Assembly: GCA_950097015.1 (NCBI GenBank) | Contig: CATNEN010000039.1 | Coordinates: forward strand, 11,820,001 to 11,884,000 | Direction of reading: 5' to 3' | DNA: 64,000 nucleotides | Source: Macrostomum hystrix | Taxonomy: Eukaryota; Platyhelminthes; Macrostomidae | Part shown: piece after piece, positions 20,971 through 35,400 of the stretch | Position numbering within the stretch: position 1 is the stretch's first letter | Layout of the letters: each line of letters starts with the position of its first letter | The notes under the pieces: generated by a model | The model's database searches: none | What the model saw: the letters and a program-made list of their open reading frames with translations, nothing else | What the model was told of the DNA's origin: nothing | Position numbers and translations under genes: made by a program

Positions 20971-23900
20971 ATGTCAGAACAGGTTGGTGCAACAGCAACA
21001 TCAGCAACTGAATCTAGCACAATAGATTCCGGTTTCAATGCTACCATGAGATCGCGGATGACACCGGTACAGGTAAGTTTGAGTTTACTCAGTCAGTAAG
21101 CTTGCACCGTGCCATCACTGACCCACTTGATTAGGCCAGATAATTACTTCTTATCGTCAGGAAATACTATAGTCACCTCTACTAAAATACTACTAATACC
21201 TCTACTACCTCATCTACTACTGAATACTAAAATACAAGTTAGAATTCAGACTTTTAAAGGGTTTTAGAAATTCAAGCAAATATTTTGCTTACTTCACCGC
21301 GACCAACTAACTCACCTTTTCCCACTCTTAGCCTTCGTTCATATCTTTTTATTTCCCAATTTAAACACTTTGCAATAGCCCTACCTAAAAATCTCCCAAA
21401 ATCCCTCTCTCCCAACTTCCCTCTAACCTAACTTCACTCTCAACTAACTTCCCTCTCACCTAACTTCACTCTCACCTTACTTCACTCTCACCATACTTCA
21501 CTCTCACCTAAAATCCCACTCTCCCAACATCCGACTCTCCCAACATCCCACTCTCCCAACATCCCACTCTCCCAACATCCCACTCTCCCAACATCCCACT
21601 CTCACAGCATCCCACTCTCCCAACATCCCGCTCTCCAAACACCTCACTCTCCCAACATCCCACTCTCCCAACATCCCACTCTCCAAACACCCCACTCTCC
21701 AAACACCCCACTCTCCAAACACCCCACTCTCCAAACACCCCACTCTCCAAACATCCCACTCTCCAAACATCCCACTCTCCCAACATTCCACTCTCCCAAC
21801 ATTCCACTCTCCAAACACCCCACTCTCCAAACACCCCACTCTCCCAAACACCCCACTCTCCCAACATCCCACTCTCCCAACATCCCACTCTCCAAACACC
21901 TCACTCTCCCAACATCCCACTCTCCCAACATCCCACTCTCCCAACATCCCACTCTCCAAACACCCCACTCTCCCAACATCCCACTCTCCCAACATCCCAC
22001 TCTCCCAACATTCCACTCTCCCAACATCCCACTCTCACAACATCCCACTCTCCCAACATTCCACTCTCCCAACATCCCACTCTCCCAACACCTCACCTTC
22101 CCAACATCCCACTCTCCAAACACCCCACTCTCCCAACATCCCACTCTCCCAACATCCCACTCTCCCAACATCCCACTCTCCCAACACCTCACTCTCCCAA
22201 CATCCCACTCTCCCAACATTCCACTCTCCAAACACCCCACTCTCCCAACATCCCACTCTCCCAACATTCCACTTTCCCAACATTCCACTCTCCCAACATC
22301 CCACTCTCCCAACATTCCACTCTCCCAACATTCCACTCTCCCAACATCCCACTCTCCCAACATCCCACTCTCCCAACATTCCACTCTCCCAACATCCCAC
22401 TCTCCCAACATCCCACTCTCCAAACACCCCACTCTCCCAACATCCCACTCTCCCAACATCCCACTCTCCCAACATTCCACTCTCCCAACATCCCACTCTC
22501 ACAACATCCCACTCTCCCAACATCCCACTCTCCCAACATCCCACTCTCTCAACACCCCACTCTCCCAACATCCCACTCTCCCAACATCCCACTCTCCCAA
22601 CATTCCACTTTCCCAACATTCCACTCTCCCAACATCCCACTCTCCCAACATTCCACTCTCCCAACATTCCACTCTCCCAACATTCCACTCTCCCAACATT
22701 CCACTCTCCCAACATCCCACTCTCCCAACATCCCACTCTCCCAACATTCCACTTTCCCAACATTCCACTCTCCCAACATCCCACTCTCCCAACATTCCAC
22801 TCTCCCAACATTCCACTCTCCCAACATTCCACTCTCCCAACATTCCACTCTCCCAACATTCCACTCTCCCAACATTCCACTCTCCCAACATTCCACTCTC
22901 CCAACATTCCACTCTCCCAACATTCCACTCTCCCAACATTCCACTCTCCCAACATTCCACTCTCCCAACATTCCACTCTCCCAACATTCCACTCTCCCAA
23001 CATTCCACTCTCCCAACATCCCACTCTCCCAACATCCCACTGTCCCAACACCCCACTCTGATAAAATCCTTGTCTTCCAGCATCCAAATACCTCAGAATC
23101 CTGTGATGTAGCCGTACCATCCAGCTGTGTAGCCATTATAAATGTAGTCATTTCTATTTCGATAAATTCCTTGTCTCCAAGTGATAATGATAAATCCAAA
23201 TGATAGTGCACTAACGCGGGACCAGATCCCACCCTATTCAGTAGGCTTATTTCAATCTTAAATTATTGATTAATATTAAAAGGGCCGGCATGGGTTCTAA
23301 ACGACTCTAACTAAACGTGAGCTTTTAATATTTCAGCTGCGGGTGGAGTTAAGTTTTCCGGAAAATATAAGCTGAAATAACACCGGAGAGTAGTTTGGGA
23401 GTTTTTGGTCAGGTGCCCCACCCGGCGGCATATTTTGTAATCTGCCCAGTCATGTTAAACAAAAAATCGTCAAGAAATCGAAACCAAGGTAGAATTGGCG
23501 GCAGTTTCAGTCGGCAGACGACTAAACAGCTGCCTTTTAGAAGCGACGAGAAAAAGAATTGATAATAATAAAATTGTGCCACAATAGTGGCAAAGTTTAA
23601 CTTTGCCAATCCAATTTGAGAGCTGATTTAAAAGTACTCGCCGATTGATGATGATGGCTGTGTCAGTCCACAATAAGTAAATATATAATATTGAGTACAA
23701 TATATTATTATTTACAGACCAATCGGCGCCAAAACGCTTTCTATAAGCCTATCATCGTATAAAGGCCTGAGTCTGAGTCTGAATCTGACCCTGAGTCTGA
23801 ACTACAGTCGGTATCAAGCTGTTTGTCACGAATCCCTTCAGATATATACTTCCTCCGTCTATAAAGTCATCTCGAATACTGACTATTGCATCTCACTAAG

Positions 23901-26900
23901 TATGTTTAAAGTAGTTTTCTAATTTTCTCTAACTTTTTCTACTCTTCTCCTACTCGATTCTCACCCGCCATTTCTACCCCTCCTTCTCAACTCTCACGCA
24001 CCATTTCTACCCCCTCCTTCTCAATTCTTACCCATTATTTCTACCCCCCTCCTTCTCAACTCTCACGCACCATTTCTACCCCCCTCCTTCTCAATTCTTA
24101 CCCATTATTTCTACCCCCCTCCTTCTCAACTCTCACGCACCATTTCTACCCCCTCCTTCTCAACTCTCACGCACCATTTCTACCCCCCTCCTTCTCAACT
24201 CTCACGCACCATTTCTGCCCCCCTCCTTCTCAATTCTTACCCATTATTTCTACCCCCCCTCCTTCTCAATAGTTACCCACCATTTCTACCCCCTCCTTCT
24301 CAACTCTCACGCACCATTTCTACCCCCCTCCTTCTCAACTCTCACCCACCATTTCTACCCCCTCCTTCTCAATTCTTACCCATTATTTCTACCCCCCTCC
24401 TTCTCAACTCTCACGCACCATTTCTACCCCGCTCCTTCTCAACTCTCACGCACCATTTCTACCCCCCTCCTTCTCAACTCTCACGCACCATTTCTACCCC
24501 CCTCCTTCTCAACTCTCACGCACTATTTCTACCCCCCTCCTTCTCAATAGTTACCCACCACATCTCCTTCTCAATTGTTACCCACCATTTCTACCATCTC
24601 CTTCTCAATTGTTACCCACCATTTCTACCCCTCAGCGTCACAATTATCACTGATATCTTCTTAAAGTTACGAAAGGTTATAAAAAGTAAAATTTAATCAG
24701 GATTCTAGTGATGAAGGAGCAGTAATTGAGTAAGAATAAGCTTATAGTAATACTTCAGAAAGGAATTCTGCTATGTTCCAGAAGATTCCCAAAAATTTGA
24801 TGTGGTTGGCCCTCTACTTTTTATTATGCAGCCTGCGACCATCTCCTGCCCAGTCGGCCGATAAAAAAATTGGCGGATAAATAAAATGCAAATTCTATTC
24901 GCTGCCAAGGAGGCAGAGCGCGTGCTGCTTACCGAAAAGCCAGATTTTGCTCGCAGAAGGAAAAGCGAGAGACATACACAGAGTTGAGTATGAGGGTCAG
25001 GGCGCGGTCAAGGCGTCCATCGAGTGTTGCTGTTGTTGTTGTACTCAAAAGTGATTCAGACGATCAGTGATATTCGACTTTGCGCTGGACATGCTAAATC
25101 CCTGCATGTTTTTAGATTACCAGATCAGAAAATTTATTGGCCAATATATGCAAATGAAGTAAATTCGAATTGAATAGAATAGCAAAGAATAGAATAGAAT
25201 AGAATAGAATGAAATAGAATAGAATAGAATGAAATAGCATAGAATAGAATAGAATAGAATAGAATAGAATAGAATAGAATAGAATAGAATAGAATAGAAC
25301 TGAATCGAAGCGAATATAATAGAATAGAAAATAATAGAATAAAATAGAATAGAATAGTATACAATAGAATCGAATAGAATGGAATAGAATAGATTGGAAT
25401 AGAATAGAATAGAATAGAATAGAATCGAATAGAATACAATACAATAGAATAGAATAGAATGGAATAGAATAGATTGGAATATAATAGAATAGAATAGATA
25501 GAATAGAATAGGATAGAATAGAATAGAATAGAACTGAATCGAAGCGAATATAATAGAATAGAAAATAATAGAATAAAATAGAATAGAATAGAATACAATA
25601 AAATAGAATAGAATGGAATAGAATAGATTGGAATAGAATAGAATAGAATAGAATAGAATAGAATAGAATAGAATAGAATAGAATAGAATAGAACTGAATC
25701 GAAACGAATTGAATAGAATAGAATGGAATAGAATAGATTAGAATAGAATAGAATAGAATAGAATAGAAAAGAAATTAATACAATTTAATAGAATAGAATA
25801 GAAGAGACATGGATGGGACAGCTAGTGTAGCAGTATAGGTCGCTACTTTGAGCAGTAGGAGTTTTAAATTAAAATGTATTTTTGTGATGTCACATTTTTT
25901 AAAAAAAGAAGCAATTTCCTTCAGACTTTACAATTAATTACCAGAAAATAATCGAACAGCCAGTAACAATACCGTTGCCAATCGCGAATGAAAAAAAAAC
26001 GAAGTTGAATTTTATAGTTTTTTTTGTTTAAATAAATAAAGTTTTTTGGTTTTCAAAAAATTAATAAACGTGAAAGGAATGTGCTGCTGCAGCAACAGCT
26101 AAACAAATATGAACAGATTTTAATTGTCGAATTTATGCGGTTAAAATGAAAGCAGCCGAGTTCAAATCAGACGCAAAGCGGTTTAAATCTGGTTAAAGTA
26201 CAGCAGAAGGTTAAGCGTTCTCTGTACCTTGAATGAGCTTTTTCAATCCGTCTAGTTTTTATTACGAGCTATTATATTTACTTCTAACAACTAACCACTC
26301 GGATTCAATTCTATGCTTTACAACATAAAATGTTAGGTTATATGCATAGCTTTCTAAAATGCCAGTACGATATTACTGTCGCAGTCCATATCTGATAATT
26401 AATCCTTTATAACAATAGACACGTTGCGGTACAATTTTATGCACAGACATGGGTAATCTCCGGTGGCAGAGTTCGATTAAAATTGTTCGCTAAAGTGCGT
26501 GACAACTAAGGGCAGATGGAAGGTGTGAGGACTGGAAAATAGAACTGGAGATTAACTTAGGGGTGAGAAATGGGGTAAGTATCGAAGGGTGAGAAATATG
26601 AGGTAGAATCGAGGGGTGAGAAATATGGGGTAGAATCGAGGGGTGAGAAATATGGGAGTAGAATCGGGGAGTGAGAAATATGGGCGTAGAATCAGGGGGT
26701 GAGAAATATGGGGGTAAAATCAGGGGGGTGAGAAATATGGGGGTAAAATCAGGGGGGTGAGAAATATGGGGGTAAAATCGGGGGGTGAGAAATATGGGGG
26801 TAGAATCGGGGGGTGAGAAATATAGGGGTAGAATCGGGGGGTGAGAAATATGGGGGTAGAATCGGGGAGGTGAGAAATATGGGTGAGAGTCTAGGGGTGA

Positions 26901-29416
26901 GAAAGTGGAATATTGAGGGGTGAGAAATATTCGAGGAAGTATCGGGGTGTGAGAAGTTAGGATAGATTCAAAGATACGACAGCACAGGTAGGTAGATAAG
27001 CTGATTTTATTCAACACAAACAACACAATTGACAGCTGGATCAGCTGGCCTACTTTGTCTCCCTGTCCGTCAACCTGGCTCTGATTCTCATCGGCAACCT
27101 GGCTCTGCTCGGTCATGTCGCCGGCCGGCCAAAGAGTCGCATGATTCATTTCCTCACCAACATGGCGGTTGCGGGTGAGTTCTGCCTTGCAGCTCTAACT
27201 CAACAGAGAGACTTCTTTGCATTTTGGTCGCGCTTTGAAGGCAGCTTTAAATTTATCTGCGTTTTTTGCTTATTTAATTAACTTGGCTATCGTATATATA
27301 AGCATTCTTATTTCTACTTCTTTCTTATCACTTGCTTCGTTTCCCGCCTCTCTTCTCTCCTCTCCTCTGTCCTGTGTCCTCTGTCCTCTCTCCTCTCTCC
27401 TCTGTCCTGTGTCCTTTGTCCTCTTTCCTGTGTCCTCTGTCCTGTGTCCTGTTCCTCTGTCCTGTGTCCTGTGTCCTCTGTCCTCTGTCCTCTCTCCTCT
27501 GTCCTGTGTCCTTTGTCCTCTTTCCTGTGTCCTCTGTCCTGTGTCCTGTTCCTCTGTCCTGTGTCCTGTGTGCTCTGTCCTCTGTCCTCTGTCCTGTGTC
27601 CTCTGTCCTCTGTCATGTGTCCTCTGTCCTCTGTCCTCTCTCCTCTGTCCTCTGTCCTGTGTCCTCTGTCCTGTGTCCTTTGTCCTGTGTCCTGTGTGCT
27701 CTGTCCTCTGTCCTCTGTCCTCTCTCCTCTGTCCTCTGTCCTGTGTCCTCTGTCCTCTGTCCTCTCTCCTCTGTCCTCTGTCCTGTGTCCTCTGTCCTGT
27801 GTCCCCTGTCCTCTGTCCTCTGTTCTGTGTCCTCTGTCCTATGTCCTCTGTCATGTGTCCTTTGTCCTGTGTCCCTTGTCCTCTGTCCTCTGTCCTCTGT
27901 TCTGTGTCCTCTGTCCTCTGTCCTGTGTCCTCTGTCCTGTGTCCCCTGTCCTCTGTCCTCTGTCCTCTGTCCTCTGTTCTGTGTCCTCTGTCCTGTGTCC
28001 CCTGTCCTCTGTCCTCTGTCCTGTGTCCCCTGTCCTCTGTCCTCTGTCCTCTGTCCTCTGTTCTGTGTCCTCTGTCCTGTGTCCCCTGTCCTCTGTCCTC
28101 TGTCCTGTGTCCCCTGTCCTCTGTCCTCTGTCCTCTGTCCTCTGTTCTGTGTCCTCTGTCCTGTGTCCTCTGTCCTCTGTCCTGTGTCCCCTGTCCTCTG
28201 TCCTCTGTCCTCTGTCCTCTGTTCTGTGTCCTCTGTCCTGTGTCCCCTGTCCTCTGTCCTCTGTCCTGTGTCCCCTGTCCTCTGTCCTCTGTCCTCTGTC
28301 CTCTGTTCTGTGTCCTCTGTCCTGTGTCCCCTGTCCTCTGTCCTCTGTCCTGTGTCCCCTGTCCTCTGTCCTCTGTCCTCTGTCCTCTGTTCTGTGTCCT
28401 CTGTCCTGTGTCCTCTGTCCTCTGTCCTCTGTCATGTGTCCTTTGTCCCCTGTCCTGTGTCCTCTGTCCTGTGTCCCTTGTCCTCTGTCCTCTGTTCAGT
28501 GTCCTCTGTCCTCTGTCCTGTGTCCTCTGTCCTGTGTCCCCTGTCCTCTGTCCTCTGTCCTCTGTCCTCTGTTCTGTGTCCTCTGTCCTGTGTCCCCTGT
28601 CCTCTGTCCTCTGTCCTGTGTCCCCTGTCCTCTGTCCTCTGTTCTGTGTCCTCTGTCCTGTGCCCTCTGTCCTCTGTCCTCTGTTCTGTGTCCTCTGTCC
28701 TCTCTATGCTCTTTGGTCTCTCCTGTCTACTCTCTTGTCGAGATAAGATATTCAGAGCTTTGCCTCTGAATAGAAATTTCCAGAATCTGAAAAGTCCGCA
28801 CGTGACATTGCTTCTTGGCATCTGAAATAATTGCTTCCATTAATTTGCTGACGCAGAGAAAAATCTAGCCAGATGTTACCAAGCTGTTTGTTTGGCTGCT
28901 TGGAGAAATTCTTGTGTCAGCGGTCTAGTCTTTTACCTGGGGAGCGGGGATACACCGTTGATTTACAAGCAAACTTTTCACGTTTTAGTTATAAAAAGAT
29001 CAGCTGAAGTTCCAGACGAACACGTCTGACAGCTCCGCCAGGTCTAGCCTCCCAATATCCCGTTCGACTGGAAATGATCATTTTTCCTAGAGCTCAATTT
29101 CGCAAAAAAAAATAAAAATTGATGAAATCCTAAAGTGGATCCCGGACACTTCATGCAGCCACAGTTGAAGCCAGCTGGCCAGACCAAATTTGGCAAACTT
29201 ATTAAGGCCGCTGATTCTGCAAGCACTCTCGAACAGCTCGCCAACCCCACCCCATACTCATCCGCTGAGTGTTGATGCCTAGTATCAATAGATGAGCTTG
29301 GATAGTTCGGTTGAAACCTCAGAGACCACAGTTGGTTGGTTGGGATCTGTGACTGCTTCGTTATCCACACATCCCCTCACCAGTTATCCCTGTGTTTCCT
29401 TCCTCCCGCAATGTCC

Positions 29417-29450
<34 letters not shown>

Positions 29451-32400
29451 TGGACTCATTTGCAACTCAGAATCCGCTAAGTCAGCTAGAAGAGGGAGGC
29501 AGCTCCCTACCTCTCTCTCTGTCTGTCCCTCTCAACGACTGGTCCCGCATGAGTTTTGACAGCTTGGAATACAGTCTGGCCCTCACAGTTTGTTGCACAC
29601 CAAAAATGCTATTCACCCAGTCGCCACTTAATTTATCCAGACATTTTTTTGGCGTATCGCCTGAAGGCTATGTTGGGTGGTTTTTTACAGGTGTAAATTA
29701 AACGCCTCGGGGGTTCAGGGCTTCCCATTAATACATTTGACCGTGCGAGCAATAGCCACACCTTTGACCAGCCGGTTCATTGCCTCCTCTAGCTAAAAGA
29801 CTGTTCACTAATTCACTCGGCTTGTGCTTGCACTTTACAATTATGACTAAACAAAAGGCTAGGGCTGTGTTTTAGCTTTCATCAGTCCGAATAACCGACG
29901 TGGCACATAAAATCCCACCCCTGCAGACCTCTCTGTTGGTCTATTCGCCGTGCTGCCGCAGATTGTGGACCGCACTCTAATGGAATTTCACGGACCCGAA
30001 CTGCTGTGCAAGGCCAAGTGGCTGCTACAGGTGAGCTTCAGTAATCTTCAATAGTCGGGGTGTCTTCAGCCATTGTTTCCATCATCAGGGTGTCCTCAGC
30101 CATTGTTTCAATCATCAAGTTGTCCTTAGAAATTGATTCAATCATCAGGGTGTCCTCAGCCATTGTTTCAATCATCAGGTTGTCCTTAGCCATTGTTTCA
30201 AACATCGGTGTTTCCTCAGCCATTGATTCAATAATCGGGGTGTCCCCAGCCATTGTTTCAATCATCAGGGTGTCCTAAGCCATTGATTCAATCATCAGGG
30301 TGTCCGCAGCCATTGTTTCAATAATCGGGGTGTCCCCAGCCATTGTTTCAATCATCAGGGTGTCCTCAGCCATTGTTTCAATACTCGGTGTGTCCTCAGC
30401 CATTGTTTCAATCATCAGGGTGTCCTCAGCCATTGTTTCAATACTCGGTGTGTCCTCAGCCATTGTTTCAATCATCAGGGTGTCCTCAGCCATTTTTTCA
30501 ATCATCAGGGTGTCCTCAGCCATTGTTTCAATCATCAGGGTGTCCTCAGCCATTGTTTCAATCATCAGGTTGTCCTTAGCCATTGTTTCGGTCATCAGGG
30601 TGTCCTCAGCCATTGTTTCAATCATCAGGGTGTCCTCAGTCATTGTTTCAATCATCAGGGTGTCCTCAGCCATTGTTTCAATCATCAGGGTGTCCTCAGT
30701 CATTGTTTCAATCATCAGGTTGTCCTTAGCCATTATTTCAAACATCGGTGTTTCCTCAGCCATTGATTCAATAATCGGGTGTCCCCAGCCATTGTTTCAA
30801 TCATCAGGGTGTCCTCAGCCATTGTTTCAATCATCAGGGTGTCCTTAGTCATTGTTTCAATCATCACGTTGTCCTTAGCCATTGTTTCAAACATCGGTGT
30901 TTCCTCAGCCATTGATTCAATAATCGGGGTGTCCCCAGCCATTGCTTCAATCATCAGGGTGTCCTCAGCCATTGTTTCAATCATCAGGGTGTCCTCAGCC
31001 ATTGTTTCAATCATCAGGTTGTCCTTAGCCATTGTTTCAATCATCGGTGTGTCCTCAGCCATTGTTTCAATCATCGGTGTGTCCTCAGCCATTGTTTCAA
31101 TCATCAGGGTGTCCTCAGCCATTGATTCAATAATCGGGGTGTCCTTAGCCATTGTTTCAATACTCGGTGTGTCCTCAGCCATTGTTTCAATCATCAGGGT
31201 GTCCTCAGCCATTGATTCAATCATCAGGGTGTCCTCAGCCATTGATTCAATAATCGGGGTGTCCTCAGCCATTGTTTCAATCATCAGGGTATCTTCTATA
31301 CCTACTCCAGTAACCTGGGGTGTCTTCAATACCCTCTCATGTCATCTGGGTGTCTTCAACCTCTACCCAACGGACGTCGCTATAAAGTACAGTCAATCAA
31401 AGCTGCAGCGATCGCGAACCACTCCGCAGACTCTGGTGGCGTATGCGGCCCCTTATTCTCTGGTCGCGTTGAGCATCGACAGGGTGGATGCCATTGTTAA
31501 GCCGCTGATAGCTAGCACATCGAAGAGAGGTCTGTGATCGCGTAGTTCTAGAGTTATTTTAGCTTTTAATGCTATTAGAAAGATAGCAAAAACGGCAATA
31601 AACTTCATACTTTTAGCCCTACAGACCGGCTGCATCATTGGCGGAGCTTGGTTAATAAGCTTCATCTCCAGCTGCCCGAACCTGCTGTGGGCCAGCGTCC
31701 TGCATCACAGAAACTTTGGCAGGCAGTGCAGCCTGCGCTACGGGTCAACTGGCAATGCGACTCGCGAGGAGAAGGAGCAGTTCTGGAGGGTGCGTCTGAT
31801 TGGTTGGCGATAATGGGGTTGGCCGCTGTCAAAGAGAAATGTTTGATTTGTGGCATATGAAAGATATAGTGGGGTTGGCGATTGATGAAAGAGATAGTGG
31901 GGTTGGCGATTGATGAAAGAGATAGTGGGGTTGGCGGCTGATCAAAGAAATAGTGGGGTTGGCGGCTGGTCAAAGAGATTGCTTAGTTGGCGATTGATGA
32001 AAGAGATAGTGGGGTTGGCGGCTGATCAAAGAAATAGTGGGGTTGGCGGCTGGTCAAAGAGATTGCTTGGTTGGCGGCTGATCAAAGAGATAGTGGGGTT
32101 CGCGATCGATCAAAGAGATAGTGGGGTGGACAGCTGGTCAAAGAGATTGCTTGGTTGGCGGCTGATCAAAGAGTGGGGTTGGCGGCTGATCAAAGAGATA
32201 GTGGGGTTGGCGGCTGATCAAAGAGATTGCTTGGTTGGCGGCTGATCAAAGAGATAGTGGGGTTGGGGATCGATCAAAGAGATGGTTGGGTTGGCGATTG
32301 ATCAAAGAGATAGTGGGGTGGGCATGCAGCTGGTCAAAGAGAAATTTTAGAGGTTGGCGGTAGATAGAAGTGACAGCGATTGAATGTAGTCAAAGACTGC

Positions 32401-35400
32401 AAATGTAAAGGATCTCACTGTCATTAGATTCATGTGACAACCAACCTGGTGACTATGATCGTGCTGCCAGTGACGATTGTGGCCATCTGTCACATTGTGC
32501 TAGTGGTGAAGATCTTCCAGTCAAGCAGGGGGCCAAAGCTGACCTCCAGGCGTGGCGAAACGTCAAGGAGGTCCGGCGCTGCAGCCGCCACCGAGACCAA
32601 CTGTCGAGTGTCGAATCGCAATGCTGTCAGCCGGGCGAAAGTGAAGACCGTGAAAGTCACGTGCACCATCGTGTCAGGTGGGCTGCTGCTTGTTTAATTA
32701 GATTTTAATTAATTAGTTTGAATTCCACGTGTCGATCTTCCCCAAATTTATATATCCCATATTTCCCATATCGACTTTCCCTGAATCAATTTGACAATGT
32801 TGTCCATTGTGAGTGCTACCTTAACTCTATCTAATCTCCATAGCAACTGATTTCTGCACGGTGAGTTTAAGCGAGGTAAAGCCTTAATATGCAGAATTCG
32901 CTGCACTCCATTCAAGCTAGGCTAAACGGTCTTTTCACCAAGGCAATTTACGAATCCAAGTGATTTTCCGTGACCAGAGATCCATTAGACCATTAGTAGC
33001 CATCCAAAAAGGAATTAGCGCTTTATGAGTTCCCTCAGGATGCGGTAGACACCCTATTTCTCCAGAATGGCCTAAGCCGTTTAAAAAAAGACAATTCTCG
33101 CGATTTAAATTCCAGAAAACTCCACCGACGCGAGTGGAGATTAAGAAAAAGGCGAATTAGTTTGTACTTTAAAGTTGGCCACCCCTGTTCTAGTCTCTCG
33201 ACCGATCAATGATTGAGTCAGGGTTCTCTCAATATCAGTGTGTCCCTTGGAGAAGTGTTAGCTTTTAAGAAAAAGTAAACTATATGAGTGGCCTCTCAAT
33301 CATTTTCTTGCCTAAAATTCTCAGCCCTGTCTGTCATTTTTTATCTATTTAAGGTCACTAAGCTGCTAAACAGTGTGCTTTTTGTAGAAAGCGCAAACAC
33401 ATTTGCAAGACCGTTAGTGGTGCTTCGCTTGCTGTTAACGCTCTTAAAGAGCGTTACATCATTTGTAAGATTTTTTCGTCCCAAAAAGCTGGTAGCTGAT
33501 TTATTGTCCTTAAAAGGTAATGGTCGAAGATCGAACGCTTTCATTTGTTAAAAGCAAAAAAACTGACTCTAATGCTCACTAAAATTCCAGTACTTTTGTT
33601 CCGTAAATTTTTGCATAACTTGGTACTTTTAGTTCCATTCTTCTAGTTTTTTATAAGATTCTTTATGCGAATCCAGCTGCGATTCTTGCTACGATTTTAG
33701 CTGCGATTCCTGCTGAAGTCCAGCTGCCATTTCTGCTACAATTCTGACGATGATTCTTGCCAATATTCTGCTTTATCTTTTTTATCCCAGCTCTGATTCT
33801 GGCTACGACTCCGATTGAATCTTGGATATGATTTCAGTTGCGACGCTTGTTATGAATCTTGACGACAATGCTTGCTACGACTATGGTTGAATTGAGGGGG
33901 TTCAGTCAGAGTGGTCTAACGTGTTTGCCTCTCGCACCAAGGACCCTGAGCTCGATTCCGCGGCGATGCCACATTCATTTGAGGCGAGAAGGCAGGGGGA
34001 AGGCTTGTCGAGCAATTTCGTGCAATGTTGTCGAGCCAACCTCCAAGACACTGACGATGAGAAAGTCAGTACAGATGTACAAACCTGTGTGAGTGTATGC
34101 CTACATGGGGCTGTGTGCGCGTGCGCTCAGGAGTCAGCGAAACGGGCAGAATAGCCTTCTCTCTGGCTGCGGGTCTAGTGTCACCAATGATGCGCAATGT
34201 CCAGCATCAAATATTTTTATTTTTACTGATTGAATTTTCGTATGATTCTAGCTATGCTAACAGTCTCGCAAGAACTTATTCTAGGATATAGGGAATGATT
34301 CCGATGATGGCAGTTTATTCCGACAGATTTCTCATTTGCAAAGACTTTAGCTAAAAACCGCATTCCGTAAATTTTTAGTGTTCATTCTCTGCTGGCTGCC
34401 ATTCACAATCGGGAATTTCCTGGACGTATTCAAGGCCGCCAAAGTCTCGCTGCACACCAAAGTGATCATTCAGGTGGAGTTCATTTATTCATTTAATGTT
34501 GTTTATTGATATTTAATTATTCGAGCTTAAACGATGAAATAAACGAATAAAGCGACGATCGTTTTCTTACCTAATTCTAGTGACATTTATGAAATCTATC
34601 GTTTCTCATACAATTCTAGTGGCAATATACAATTCTGATAGTTTTCGTTTTTATTACTGAATTCTAAAGTCTATGATGATAGTTATCGCTTTATTACCCA
34701 ATTCTTGCGGCTACGATGATCTCTATCGTTGTATTACATAATTCTAGTGGCTACGATGATCTCTATCGTTGTATTACATAATTCTAGTAGCTACGATGAT
34801 GGCTGCTGTTTTCCCAATTCTAGCGGCTACGGTGATTGCTATAGTTTTTTACACCATTTTAGAGGCTACGATGAAAGCTATTGTTTTCTTTCCAAATCTC
34901 ATTCACAGACTCTCGGAACGCTTAATTCGGCAGCGAATCCTATCATATTTTTTATCTTCAACTACAAGTGAGTATTCCGCCGACTTCTACTTCTTTGATT
35001 TTCTATCAGATAGGAATTAATTTATCCACTACTTTGAAAAATTATTAGAACGATGATTCAAAGAGTAAACCAACCATTTACGAAATCATCCCTTACCAGT
35101 TTGAAGATTTTTGAGCAATCATCTGCCACCGTTTAGAAAATCATCACCACAGTTAAAAAGCAATCACATATCGTTGAATAATTATCAACCCTCCAGTTAA
35201 AAAATATTCCCTAGCAGCTGCAAATTATTGATTTTAGAAAAAGCTAGCTAAATAGTTAGAAAATTACCCTAATCAGTTAGCGAGCTTCTTCTCCTCATCG
35301 GTTGTCAAGGTATCAAGCTATCAGTTTATCAGTTTGACAGACTCACCATGACAGTTGTGAGTTTGCCCACACTACTGATGCCCGCAGTCAATGCTGCAGG

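Noticed and set aside
21500-23232. Long minus-strand frames (up to 361 codons) with MLGEWDVGRV-type repeats
   Set aside because: They come from a stop-free 16-bp tandem unit inside GPCR intron 1; overlapping frames exist in all three phases with the same peptide, which a real gene would not show.
27217-28825. Plus frames of about 440-510 codons (LSSVLCP repeats) and minus TEDRGQRT frames
   Set aside because: Frames through a 7-bp array in GPCR intron 2; present in all phases and both strands.
29411-29701. Alternative exon or nested gene with a poly-Ala start
   Set aside because: No convincing splice sites or homology; the open frame is helped by a GCT microsatellite. Left as unproven inside the intron note.
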